From the NCBI RefSeq assembly GCF_000012625.1, contig NC_007516.1, positions 868,001 through 932,000 of the forward strand: a stretch of DNA of 64,000 bases, in the 5' to 3' direction. The DNA is from Synechococcus sp. CC9605 (lineage in GTDB: Bacteria; Cyanobacteriota; Cyanobacteriia; PCC-6307; Cyanobiaceae). Below the pieces are notes generated by a model that was given only the letters and a program-made list of their open reading frames with translations, searched no databases and was not told where the DNA came from. The position numbers and the translations under genes were made by a program. Shown here piece after piece: positions 28,866 to 37,025 of this stretch. Within the stretch, counting starts at the first letter, position 1. Each line of letters opens with the position of its first letter.

Positions 28866-29818
28866 CCAACTTCAACGCCTACAAGCTCACCACTGTTCAA
28901 GACCGGCAGGTCAAGGAAGAAATCATCCGCATCGTTAAGGAGCAAGCACCGATCACGGTGCGTGGCGTTTATTACCAGTGCGTACTTTCTGAAAAGCTGC
29001 CGTTCCTATCCAAGGACAGTGGCGGCAGCAAACGAAATTACGTTCTGGTGCAGGCCAGGCTCAAACATCTAAGGAAGGTTGGTGTTATCGCGACTGATGC
29101 TGTTGTTGATCCTGGTTACTCAGCGCGGGCACGCAATCGCTGGTCAAGTCCAGAGCAGTTTGCTCAGGATGCTCCGTTGATTTATGTGCACGACGTTTGG
29201 GCTGGCTACCAAGTGCGGCCCCTGGTGCTGTTGGAAAAAGAGGGACAGATCCCTGTTTATGAACAGCACGCTGCAACGTACGGCGTTGATGTATGGGCCT
29301 GGAAGGGTTACTCCTCGGTTTCAAATCTGCAAGCACTGGCCGAACACATCAAATCGCTGAAACAGCATGTTGATGTGCTCGTCTGTGCTGACTGGGATCC
29401 AAGCGGTTGTGATTGGCCCCGTGCTGCTGAGAAAGGTCTAAATGATCTACTCAGCGGGGCTGACTATCAGATTCGTTTTCGACGAATCCTTGTCACACAG
29501 GACGATATGGCCCGGCTCCGACACTCTGTGGGGGTAAAGGCTGCGAAACCCAGCGATCCAAGAACAGCAAACTGGTTGAGTGATTTCTGCTACAGCGTGG
29601 ATGATGAAAACGTAGTCGAGATGGACGCTTTAGCTCCTAATAAGGCTCGAAAGCGTTTGCAGTCAATCTACGAAGGTACGCGGATTGTAGACGATCCGCA
29701 CTGGAATCTATCCAAGGACAGTGAACTTTTGGCTCAACAAAGAGCGAAAATAAAAGAAGTTCTCGCTGCTCTGAAGAAAGAACAATTCTCCAGCACATTG
29801 TGCGCCGGAGAAAAGTAA
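28862..29818 (+). CDS. Stand-alone Spo11/topoisomerase VI subunit A-like Toprim protein
   Basis: 318 residues. The N-terminal winged-helix-like part has PITVRGVYYQCV (about residues 30-41); the tyrosine pair is where Spo11/TopoVI-A proteins carry the DNA-cleaving tyrosine. The Toprim module follows: the metal-binding glutamate in VLLEKEGQIPV (about 121-125) and the DxD in VCADWDPSGCDWP (about 178-182), as in TopoVI-A (EKD...DxDPYG). No B subunit (GHKL ATPase) is encoded nearby. It is coupled to the upstream small HTH gene by ATGA. E2 has a ribbon-helix-helix gene in this slot instead. Role in satellite replication, resolution or interference is inferred only. Confidence 0.68.
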   Translation: MTNFNAYKLTTVQDRQVKEEIIRIVKEQAPITVRGVYYQCVLSEKLPFLSKDSGGSKRNYVLVQARLKHLRKVGVIATDAVVDPGYSARARNRWSSPEQFAQDAPLIYVHDVWAGYQVRPLVLLEKEGQIPVYEQHAATYGVDVWAWKGYSSVSNLQALAEHIKSLKQHVDVLVCADWDPSGCDWPRAAEKGLNDLLSGADYQIRFRRILVTQDDMARLRHSVGVKAAKPSDPRTANWLSDFCYSVDDENVVEMDALAPNKARKRLQSIYEGTRIVDDPHWNLSKDSELLAQQRAKIKEVLAALKKEQFSSTLCAGEK

Positions 29819-29878
29819 AAAGGCCGAGCCGCTAACTCGACCACTGCAAACCCGACCCCGAATTGAGTCATCATCATT

Positions 29879-30836
29879 ATGGTACTGCTGCCTGGTAGTT
29901 CACTTTCAGTGGACACTTTTGAACGGTTGAAGCCGCTCGAAAATCTTGTCCGCTTTATTCCAACTGGTGCCGGTAAGGACGGCAAAGCTCCGTACATCAG
30001 CGGGTGGAGTAAACACCCCGAATTCACTGTTCAAGAACTGCTAGAACAGTTCCCTCAAACAAAGTCCGTTGGTGTCATCACACAGCCTTTGCTGTGCTTC
30101 GACTTCGATGGTGAGACGGCTACTCAGCATGCAGTCTTAAACGACCGCGATCCTGATTACGTCAACACCTGGCGCATCAACAGAACCACCGATCCAAACC
30201 GCTACAAGCTGCTGTTCCTGCCCAGCAAGAAGCAGTTGGCGCAGCTTCCTAACGGTCAGATCACTCACAGCTTTAAAACACGGCCACCCAGCAGCGTTCG
30301 TCGTCCCCCTTACGAAAAGGGCGCTGTCGTTGCCAAAGGTGAGGCGGAAGAAGTCTTCTGCCATCCCGGTCGCCAAGTCATCGTTGCTGGTGAGCACCCT
30401 TCAAGCGGTGGACATTATTTCTGGCCTGTTGGGTTTGGGCCTGAAGCACTGTGTGCACCACCAGAAGAATGGTGGTCTCACGTTCTTGAGTTGTCGCGGG
30501 ACTATCCACGACCAGCAGCCGGTGCAAACAAAAACTGTCAGCGCCAGCCGCTTCTCTAGTCGTGACTGGCAACGGATTGAACATTGCCCAATCTGTGGCC
30601 GTGGTCCTGATGACAACCCGCTCTGTCAGCTTCACCGCGATGGTGAAACGCTGCGTTGCTTCTTAGGTCAGACGTTTAGCCCGCCAACAAACCTTGAACC
30701 TGGTGAGCTGGTGCCCGGTACTGATTGGGCGTTTAGCCGTGTCAGTTCCAGTGGTTGGGGTGAGTTTTTGACCTTCGTGAAGGACACGCCGTCACCGCTG
30801 CAAAAGCTCCAAAGCTGGAGCCATCGCAATGTCTGA
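29879..30836 (+). pseudogene. Prim-pol/zinc-finger primase, E1 copy (one-base frameshift)
   Basis: Homolog of the intact E2 gene at 37,903-38,868. The N-terminal part has LKPLENLVRFIPTG, then the acidic VGVITQPLLCFDFDGE strand of primase-polymerase type. The frame breaks at about 30,529: E1 has five A (ACAAAAACTG) where E2 has four, after which the zinc-finger part (CPICGRGPDDNPLCQLH, LRCFLGQTFSPP) continues in another frame to 30,836. Either E1 lost its primase or the base run is miscalled. The end overlaps the VapE-like start by eight bases. Confidence 0.75.
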
Positions 30837-32097
30837 CAACCAACTCGCTGTTGTTGAAACAGAGAAGATCCCTGAGGGTTGGATCGACAGTAAGAAGGGC
30901 AAACAGCGCAGCACCTTGAACGTTGGTGACGTAACTGTCCTCTTCTTCAAGGCGTTTAAAACCACATGGCGGTTCAACCAGCTCACCACGTTGATTGAGC
31001 TGGATGGTGTTCCTGTCCCAGATAAGGAGATTGATCTCCTATGGGTTACCCTCTCGCTGAGGGGTTGGCAGGTAGCAAAGAGCGCAGCCATTGATGGTGC
31101 GCTGGCGGCTGCTTACAACAACGCTTTCAACCCGGTCCAAGAGTATTTGGATCGGATTGCGGCTGATGAAAGCATCGAGCCCGCTGATCTCAGCAAGATC
31201 GCAACGACGTACTTGGACACCAAGGACGATCTTTACGACGCAATGCTGAAAGCAACGCTAATTGGCGCTGTTGCCCGCGGTTTCAACCCTGGGTGCATGT
31301 TCAAGACCGCTCTCGTTTTGAAGGGCGGTCAAGACATAGGCAAGAGTTCAGTGGTGAGAAACCTTGCCAGTCCTGATTGGGTGTGTGACACCAGCCAAGA
31401 CAACGACAAGGACTTCTTGCAGGCCATACACAGCGGGTGGCTTTATGAGTTGGCCGAGCTTGATTCCATTGTTTCCAAGAAGTAAGCGGGCAAGCTCAAG
31501 AATCTGATCTCATCGCCTAAGGACAACTTCCGTCCGCCTTATGGCAGAAGAATGGAAGCGCACAAACGGCGAAGCATCTTCATCGGTACGAGCAATCGTG
31601 ATGACTTCCTTCGCGATGAAACCGGTGCATGTCGATGGTGGGTTGTTGAGTTGCCTCACAACGCCGACAAAGGTTTCTGCATTAACCATGACCGCGTACG
31701 GCAAGACCCTGACGCGATCTGGAAAGCTGCTGTTCTTGCACACCGGGCGGGTGAGTTACCGCTGTTGACGATTGAGCAACAGGCGGAATCCAACCGGCGC
31801 AACCTCGGGTTTGAGGTCGATCACCCGTTTGAGGACTTCATCGTTGAGTGGCTTGAGAAGCCGGGAACGCCGGAAGCTTTCACCACTGAGCAATGCCTCT
31901 ATCTCTCCAGTTGTTTGGAGTTGGGCTATTCAGCCCCAGCCACGCAAACTCGCTTTCCTCCCGCGTCTCAAAAGGACAGCGTGGAGGCAGGCAAGATCCT
32001 TCGCCGTTTGGGATACGAGAAGGACAAACACCAACGCCGAGTCAATGGGAAAAAGAAGAGACGCATGTGGCGTCGTGTTGACGCCTCAAGCGCCTAA
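30829..32097 (+). pseudogene. VapE-like D5/superfamily 3 helicase, E1 copy (in-frame stop)
   Basis: ATG 30829, about 422 codons. Walker A is LKGGQDIGKSSVV (residues about 164-176), then WLYELAELDSIVSKK, SIFIGTSNRDDFLRDETG and WVVELPHNAD, the blocks of virulence-associated E (VapE) helicases found in satellites and prophages. TAA at 31,483-31,485 interrupts the same frame exactly where E2 reads GAG (KKEAG). The rest remains open to 32,097. A single G-to-T change from a GAA codon would explain the stop. VapE drives satellite replication with the primase, so E1 replication is probably lost. Confidence 0.8.
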
Positions 32098-32334
32098 ACA
32101 CCTGCATCACTACCTGAGGCGGGTCAAACCCCAACAGGCGGAAGCGAAGTCAGTGATCCGCCTCATGTCTCTAGTTCTTTTATTGAAAAAGAGCAGGGAC
32201 AAGAAGAGGAGCAGTTGACTGCTGACGCACTGTTGGGAAAAACACCTGAGGCACCTGAGGCGCTGTTCTTGGGTAGCGGACACGATGTCGAAGATGACAC
32301 CGATTACGACGGCTATGGCTGGGAAGGTGCATGA
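32098..32334 (+). other. In-frame continuation after the VapE stop (possible extension)
   Basis: After TAA 32,095 the same frame stays open for 78 codons, rich in Glu, Pro and Ser (FIEKEQGQEEEQLTADALLG, then DVEDDTDYDGYGWEGA). It ends at a TGA that overlaps a short ATG frame at 32,331. E2 has a matching stretch after its VapE stop (DSFKKSHPQEKQL, then with one base shift ADAALMGKSP). No start codon or ribosome site is seen inside. It could be a lost C-terminal tail, a readthrough product or a decayed small gene. Confidence 0.35.
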
Positions 32335-32403
32335 CCAAAACCCAGTTCCTGACACGATTTTTTCGCATCGTTAAAGCCCCGAATTCACCAGGGAAAAAAC
32401 CTG

Positions 32404-32565
32404 ATGCCCTCTTCACGTGAACTAGACCGCCTCAAGGCTCGCGTTCAAGCATTGAGGCAGCGAGCCGAAGCACCGTTCATCAGCGTTGCTCTCTGGCACG
32501 AGGGTGACGTACCGCCAGACCCAAAGCCTTGGCAGCTGCAAATCATGATCGAGCGCCGTGATTAG
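32404..32565 (+). CDS. Small satellite protein (E1)
   Basis: 53 residues from ATG 32404 with an N-terminal helix, SRELDRLKARVQALRQRAEA, then SVALWHEGDVPPDPKPW. The E2 gene at 40,445 has the same plan (LRELARLLRKAQ helix, then an aromatic beta-like tail) in the same position after VapE. No function is recognised. Confidence 0.5.
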   Translation: MPSSRELDRLKARVQALRQRAEAPFISVALWHEGDVPPDPKPWQLQIMIERRD

Positions 32566-32702
32566 TCGCTAAGCGCTCCGCCTCTACGCCGTTGGGGCGT
32601 AAAGGGTGGAAGCTTATTAGCGATCTGATCACCGTCTTTCACCAAGCGCTCAAGTTGAGCTTTGGCTTCAGACTCTTCGTCCTTCTTGGTGGTTTCTGGC
32701 AT
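32562..32702 (-). CDS. Small charged protein, tentative (E1)
   Basis: 46 residues from ATG 32702; the open frame extends upstream. Acidic helical start (TTKKDEESEAKAQLERLVKDG). The positional counterpart in E2 (40,684-40,845, minus) has a similar QLEHLAREAEIE helix. It overlaps the previous gene's stop by four bases, tail to tail. Confidence 0.4.
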   Translation of the reverse strand: MPETTKKDEESEAKAQLERLVKDGDQIANKLPPFTPQRRRGGALSD

Positions 32703-32782
32703 TGGTACGACGCCTGAGATAACGACCTTAACCAGAGCAAGCCACAGATTGTGTGATCTATGCGCCCATTCATAGAAGCCAT

Positions 32783-33341
32783 TCATGCACCGGCAAGAAC
32801 GCAAGCGCTCTTATCGGAGTCAGAGACTTCAATGTAATTTGCCAAAACCTGAAGATTGGAATGTCCGGAGATTGATTGGATATTCCGCAGCGGCACACCG
32901 TTCTGACTGCAACTGGTCAGGAAGCTGCGTCTGAAGCCATGAGTTGAAGTTCCCTGCAATCCAAGTTCTTCGACAGCCCGTCGCAGCGTATGGTCAAACC
33001 CACGTCGCGTCAGATGCGTTGAAGCATGACGACCTGGAAATACCCATTGCTCTGGATTGTTATCTGGATTGACAACAAGCTTCCAAGCATCAAGCTCTTC
33101 GGCAAGCAACGGGTGAAGTGGGATTGCTCGCGTCTTGGTTTTACCTTTTGTCGTTGGTGCGATCAGAACAATCGAGCTGGGTGTGACGTACTTCCACTTG
33201 AGGTAAACCTTCTGAAACTCTGGAGCCAGTGCGTCTGAGCAGAGAAGCCAAGACAGCATGCGGACCAGACAGATGAGCGTGCAACGCATCAAGCTCAGAA
33301 GTGGTCAAGACCCTCGCTCGGTTGAAGCGATTGATCTTCAT
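32783..33341 (-). pseudogene. Catalytic-domain-only tyrosine recombinase, E1 copy (one-base frameshift)
   Basis: ATG 33341 gives MKINRFNRARVLTTSELDAL, matching MKSNRHGQSRVLSTDELDLL of the E2 copy, so this short form is the natural start. Catalytic elements: Arg I in RRTGSRVSE, HGFRRS, SGHSN and the tyrosine in NYIEV. The frame breaks at about 33,209; removing one base there gives TGSRVSEVYLKWKYV and a protein of about 185 residues with no N-terminal core-binding or arm domain. It lies on the strand opposite to the replication genes. Confidence 0.72.
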
Positions 33342-33776
33342 TTGTAATTTTTAAGGTGCGGTTGAGGCCAGTCACAGATTGCGATATCCTCTTCCTTACC
33401 GTAGAGGAAGAGATCTGTACTTGAACAGCAACTACACCTGAATCACTGACAGTATTTTTTATCGGAGATCGCAATCATGATGAGACATCTAACTATTTTA
33501 TGTTCTGTTGTTTCGTAATACTTATCATATGAGATCTGAATATCGGTAAGGCAAATTAGTGGGGGTAGAGTTGCAACTTTTGCTTATGTAATCGTCGCGC
33601 GGAGAACTTACTTAGACAACATACATACGGGAGTTAGTAATCGTCAAGTAGTACTTTAAGAGGGGAGTTGAAGCCACGGCTGAAGGGGCTCATTGACCAT
33701 GGCTAGCAACTGGTGCGACCGCACGCTAACACCACTGACATGATGACATAAAAGAGCGTAAAATAGGGGTAAGTTC
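33342..33776. promoter_or_regulatory. Divergent AT-rich intergenic region of E1 with inverted repeats
   Basis: No gene seen in 435 bases between the minus-strand recombinase and the plus-strand small-gene/TerS operon. It holds GATTGCGAT (33,377-33,385) and its exact reverse complement ATCGCAATC (33,468-33,476), and a hairpin CTCTTCCT / AGGAAGAG (33,389-33,412). These look like operator and leader elements of a divergent promoter, or recombinase sites. Confidence 0.45.
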
Positions 33777-34028
33777 TTGTTACTGTTCTTGGACAGCGAT
33801 TGGCAACTCAGCAAGGAAGATTGGGGTCTTCTGGGCCGCTGCAATCGTGCTGCTGAGATGCTTTTCCCATACAGCGGTCGTCAAGCTGAAGCCTGGTCTC
33901 TTTGGGCTTTTAAGCAATACAAGATGACTGGTAAGACCCCCGAGCAGCTGAGAGACCAACGTTGCCCAGGGATAAAAGAACTGCACATGCGCCGTCCACC
34001 CAAATCCAACTTCTTGAGGTACAGATGA
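33777..34028 (+). CDS. Small conserved satellite protein upstream of TerS (E1)
   Basis: 83 residues from a TTG at 33777; the true start is uncertain. It matches the E2 protein at 41,836 over its length: a DWQL/NLTI start, CNRAAEMLF / CNLLGKQLF, and the diagnostic TPEQLRDQRCPG / APEELRDRGAPG segment near the end. Its stop overlaps the next start (ATGA at 34,025). Helical, probably DNA-binding or structural; no known family. Confidence 0.6.
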   Translation: MLLFLDSDWQLSKEDWGLLGRCNRAAEMLFPYSGRQAEAWSLWAFKQYKMTGKTPEQLRDQRCPGIKELHMRRPPKSNFLRYR

Positions 34029-34234
34029 GCAACGAAGTCGCCTTCGCCAACTGGTGGGAAAAGGAGATGAAGGGTATTCCTTGTCCCCCGGTGCCACGGA
34101 GTCTGAGTGAGTTGACGATGACTGCTCAGATGGCGATGCAAGCAACGCATCCTCAGTTTTACACAGCTTTGTTTGCTGGGTCGAATCAGGTGCGGCTGCC
34201 CGCTGATGTGTCTGTGCGTTTGAACTCAGGATAA
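34025..34234 (+). CDS. Small satellite protein, unknown (E1 only)
   Basis: 69 residues from ATG 34025, coupled to the gene before by ATGA. It contains EVAFANWWEKEMKGIPCPP and MQATHPQFYTALFAGSNQV. No counterpart is seen in E2. The tight coupling supports it as a real gene of the TerS operon. Confidence 0.5.
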   Translation: MSNEVAFANWWEKEMKGIPCPPVPRSLSELTMTAQMAMQATHPQFYTALFAGSNQVRLPADVSVRLNSG

Positions 34235-34495
34235 TTGCATCCTGGCGACGCTGCTGCGCTTCGTGCTTCTGGTCTTGAAGAGCAAGCTCAATACTGTGAG
34301 CGGCTTCAACAGATCCAGACGGATCAGCGCATTGCCGATCAAACGTTGGCGTCGCGTCAGATCTTTGAGGAGTCGAGGGCTCGTAACGCGGCTTTCTGTG
34401 AGCAAAGTCTTCTGGCGCGCATGTTGAACAACCCATTAACGCCAGATCAGATCGCTGCAAATCGCAGGCGTTATGGCGGGGCAGTGCAGGAATGA
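34235..34495 (+). CDS. Small helical satellite protein, unknown (E1 only)
   Basis: 86 residues from TTG 34235, directly after the previous stop. Long amphipathic helix (LEEQAQYCERLQQIQTDQRI) and an end with LLARMLNNPLTPDQIAANRR. The stop overlaps the TerS-like start (ATGA at 34,492). No family is recognised. Confidence 0.48.
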   Translation: MHPGDAAALRASGLEEQAQYCERLQQIQTDQRIADQTLASRQIFEESRARNAAFCEQSLLARMLNNPLTPDQIAANRRRYGGAVQE

Positions 34496-34938
34496 CAGAA
34501 CAACCAGCGCCAATAGGACGACCAACACGAGAGCTGGTCTTGGACAGCGAAGGCATTCCAGCGCCAGTGATGATTGCGTTGGAAGCTCGTGCTGCTGGTA
34601 ACTCTTGGAAGCAATCGGCTGAGATTGCTGGGGTTGCTGTCACCTCATTGAGGGAATGGCGCAAGCACGCCATCGTTCGCGACACGTTGAACGAGATGGT
34701 GCGCGACAAGCTCGCTGGCGCCACAGCAACGCTGGTTGATGCAACACCACTATTGGCGAAGGAATTGATCTCGCTAGCCATGGACAGCCGGAACAAGCCG
34801 TATTCGCGGGTTAACGCGATGGCTCTGGTGTTCCAGACGGTTGCAACACATCTGATCGACCAATCGCAACAAGAGCAGATGGCTGAGTTGAAGCAGCAAC
34901 TGGAGAGGCTTGAGGCAGGTGCACCGATAGACGTGTAA
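34492..34938 (+). CDS. Terminase small subunit-like DNA-binding protein (E1)
   Basis: 148 residues. The N-terminal helix-turn-helix has ALEARAAGNSWKQSAEIAGV then TSLREWRKHA, as in phage small-terminase / phBC6A51-type HTH proteins. It is followed by a helical oligomerisation part (LAKELISLAMDSRNKPYSRV) and a C-terminal coiled coil (QEQMAELKQQLERLEAG). The E2 protein at 42,081 has the same architecture. No large terminase is encoded, so it may redirect a helper phage's packaging, as TerS does in PICIs; that is inference. Confidence 0.65.
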   Translation: MTEQPAPIGRPTRELVLDSEGIPAPVMIALEARAAGNSWKQSAEIAGVAVTSLREWRKHAIVRDTLNEMVRDKLAGATATLVDATPLLAKELISLAMDSRNKPYSRVNAMALVFQTVATHLIDQSQQEQMAELKQQLERLEAGAPIDV

Positions 34939-35050
34939 CTGAATACGGTTTTTATTGTTGAGTCTTGGACATTGTTCGGTTCTTGTTCGGTTCTAATGCC
35001 GCAGACACCAGCGGAAGTCGCCACAATCTCAGCATCATGCCCTATTTGTT

Positions 35051-35218
35051 GTGAACTGGTATCTGCAAGAACAGATCGAGATCTATCGATTGATGCTTTA
35101 TCGAGAGGAGTTTCTTCCTCCAGACCCAAGTACCTGTCTACATTGTGCACCCCTTTTGCGTAAAATAGAGATACTTCAGCAGGAGCTTGATTTCTCTGAA
35201 GATCAGCAAGTTGCCTAG
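35051..35218 (+). CDS. Small CxxC protein, tentative (E1)
   Basis: 55 residues from GTG 35051. Helical start (VNWYLQEQIEIYRLMLYREE), then a TCLHCAPLLRK knuckle with two cysteines and a histidine, then an acidic helix (LQQELDFSEDQQVA). The composition is far more protein-like than the overlapping frames. No ribosome site is evident. It lies 112 bases after the TerS-like gene, same strand. Confidence 0.45.
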   Translation: MNWYLQEQIEIYRLMLYREEFLPPDPSTCLHCAPLLRKIEILQQELDFSEDQQVA

Positions 35219-35458
35219 TTTTTCTAAATGACCGTTTCTTGCCACGATATTGAAGAGGTTGAGGCAAGAAATCGTGCTGGCTGGTAAGTCGATTACTCAG
35301 TCGTTAGTCGGCAGCGAGAATCTGTAGATGTTCACGGCTACGAGAGCCACGCCGAAGCAACAGAAGAAGACGATCAGATTTTGAGTGGAGACTGACACAA
35401 CAAAGGCCTTCGGAAATCCGCATTAAGCAACGTAAAGAGTTTTTTGTATGGTGCATGC

Positions 35459-35605
35459 ATGAGTCAGAACACCAGAAAAATCCCAGTCTTTGGAGGTTGG
35501 GAGTCGGGACAAAGAAAGCGCTACTTGAAATCCCTTGAGAACGACCTCGCATCAGAGCTAGGTCCCGATTGGCGAGAGAAGATCGCTAACGGCTCCGCGG
35601 ACTGA
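35459..35605 (+). CDS. Small basic protein next to the integrase, tentative (E1)
   Basis: 48 residues from ATG 35459, with TRKIPVFGGWESGQRKRYLK then SLENDLASELGPDWREKI. Its last 48 bases overlap the integrase 3' end tail to tail. Its size, charge and location would fit an excisionase or a control protein, but no motif proves it. Confidence 0.42.
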   Translation: MSQNTRKIPVFGGWESGQRKRYLKSLENDLASELGPDWREKIANGSAD

Positions 35606-36799
35606 ATCTTTCTTGTCTTTGTCGCTAGTCCAAGCGCCGTAGTGCTTGAGATGAGTCCTGCTGTCATGACCCATGAGGTCACAGAGATCTCGTAGCGGAA
35701 AGGCCTTGTCGTAATGCTCGTATTTGACCGCTCGCCACGCGTAACCGTGACGCAGTGAATACGGCACCAGACCCTCTGTATTGGCCTTCAGAGAGTTCCA
35801 GTAGTCATGATGAGCAAGACACGTTGCAAACGCATTACCGGCTGCTTTGAAGCCTTTGGCGTTGACGATGGAAGCGGGGAGTTTGACCAATCCCGACTCC
35901 CACAACTGAACGCACCTGGCCCCTTCACCAGGTAGTTCAACCAAATCCAACGGCAGCGCCAACCTTGGTTTGCGTGGTGTCTTTGCTGTGGCCTTGTTGC
36001 GTTTGGTTGGAGCAACGTAAAGATCACCGTCTTCAAACGACAGCGTTTGCAGTTCAGAGGGTCTGAGTCCGTACAACCCAACCAGTGCAACGGCTAAGCG
36101 CACCTCTGGTTTGCTGTCCAAGGACACCAGCAGCGAATGAAGCTGCTCTGGCTTGATCGGTACTGTTTTTTCAACAGGAAGCTCACGGCTGCCGATCAGC
36201 TCATCAATGTCTGCTTTTTCTGGCGGCAACCATTGTTGTGCTGCGCCGCAACGCTTGACCGCAAAACCGAGGAATCGTTCAACTGACAGCAGGTGTCGTT
36301 TACGGCCTGAACCACCAGGAGCGCAGTTGGCAAAGAATTTGAGCGCGTAACCCGTCATGAGAGAGCGGCCATCATGTGGCGCTCGCTTCGGGAACGACAA
36401 CAACTTCAGAGCGTTGTTGATGTGGGGGCGTTCATCCCTGTCGTAAGTGCTTTGAGTCGGGACACCGCTGATGCGCCATTGCTCGTAGCGCTTGGCAACC
36501 TCAACCCAATCCAACTGTCCTTGAGAAGTGGTCTCTGGAACATCAACCAGGAGGTTGTACGCCTCAGCCAGGCCAAGGTTCAACGACTCCATCCGGTCGC
36601 GAATTTCGCCAACCAGAGATGTGAGCTTGGTTGCTGAGCTGGGTGCCCAATTCAGATTTGTAGTTATTGCCTGTCTTCGCTGACCAGGAACAGCACGGCA
36701 GATTTTGATGCGACCGGACTGTTGCTCGATCAGCCAACCCTTTCCATGCTCACGCCGGAGCACGGAACGAACGTCAGTTGTCCAATCAGTCTTCGGCAT
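35558..36799 (-). CDS. int: Tyrosine recombinase integrase of E1 (intact)
   Basis: 413 residues from ATG 36799. The N-terminal part (1-110) is an arm/core-binding region (KTDWTTDVRSVLRREHGKGW). The catalytic domain has Arg I in LYGLRPSEL (about 242), HGYAWR in SLRHGYAWR (about 345), DLMGHDSRTH and the nucleophile in LKHYGAW (about 392). It starts 179 bp inside att copy 2 and is read away from it, typical of integrases that act on the neighbouring tRNA site. It is closely similar to the damaged E2 integrase, so it may act on all three att copies. Confidence 0.92.
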   Translation of the reverse strand: MPKTDWTTDVRSVLRREHGKGWLIEQQSGRIKICRAVPGQRRQAITTNLNWAPSSATKLTSLVGEIRDRMESLNLGLAEAYNLLVDVPETTSQGQLDWVEVAKRYEQWRISGVPTQSTYDRDERPHINNALKLLSFPKRAPHDGRSLMTGYALKFFANCAPGGSGRKRHLLSVERFLGFAVKRCGAAQQWLPPEKADIDELIGSRELPVEKTVPIKPEQLHSLLVSLDSKPEVRLAVALVGLYGLRPSELQTLSFEDGDLYVAPTKRNKATAKTPRKPRLALPLDLVELPGEGARCVQLWESGLVKLPASIVNAKGFKAAGNAFATCLAHHDYWNSLKANTEGLVPYSLRHGYAWRAVKYEHYDKAFPLRDLCDLMGHDSRTHLKHYGAWTSDKDKKDSVRGAVSDLLSPIGT

Positions 36800-36831
36800 G
36801 AACTCCTGCTTGCTGTGCAGGTGGTCAACTG

Positions 36832-36866
36832 TTCCCCCTAGTTTAGGGGAATGTCTAGGGGGATTT
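36832..36866. promoter_or_regulatory. CTAGGGGGA motifs between integrase and att 2
   Basis: TTCCCCCTAG / TTAGGGGAA palindrome at 36,832-36,851, then CTAGGGGGATTT at 36,855-36,866, identical to the motif at 28,022. It also overlaps the likely int promoter, so binding there could both build the recombination complex and repress int. Confidence 0.6.
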
Positions 36867-36977
36867 GTTCCTGAACAGTCATGACTGGTCGTAAGCTTGA
36901 GACGATTGAGCTATACAAGACTTGTGACAGCAACGGGTTTCTCTAGTGTTTTCGGGAAGTCTCAATCTTAAAGTCTT

Positions 36978-37025
36978 CTGCATGGCATGCAGGGGGTCAG
37001 GAGTTCGAGTCTCCTTGGCTCCATT
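36978..37025 (+). repeat. Attachment site copy 2 (E1/E2 junction)
   Basis: Exact 48-bp copy of the tRNA-Ala 3' segment. The 5' half of a tRNA is absent upstream, so this is not a gene. It is both the right end of E1 and the left end of E2. Confidence 0.93.

Larger units (their letters stand above)
27892..37025. mobile_element. Integrated element E1 (phage-satellite-like)
   Basis: About 9.1 kb between att copies 1 and 2 in tRNA-Ala. Gene order: small HTH protein, Spo11/TopoVI-A-like protein, primase (frameshifted), VapE-like helicase (stop codon), small proteins, short tyrosine recombinase (frameshifted, opposite strand), three small proteins, terminase-small-subunit-like protein, two small proteins and a full-length integrase on the minus strand next to att 2. 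There are no capsid, portal, large terminase or tail genes. The layout fits a satellite that replicates itself and depends on a helper phage for packaging. The intact integrase suggests relatively recent insertion. Confidence 0.85.

Noticed and set aside
30520..30535. Programmed -1 frameshift in the E1 primase
   Set aside because: The A run is not preceded by the base needed for an A AAA AAC heptamer, and the shift needed is +1. The E2 copy is in frame without it.
34972..35163. 63-codon frame overlapping the small CxxC gene
   Set aside because: The frame starting at 35,051 in another phase has a much more protein-like sequence; the two cannot both be coding.
33780..35267. 495-codon open frame on the minus strand across the E1 TerS operon
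   Set aside because: The plus strand there holds four coupled small genes, two with homologs in E2. The minus frame has low-complexity Ser/Arg-rich content and no family resemblance.
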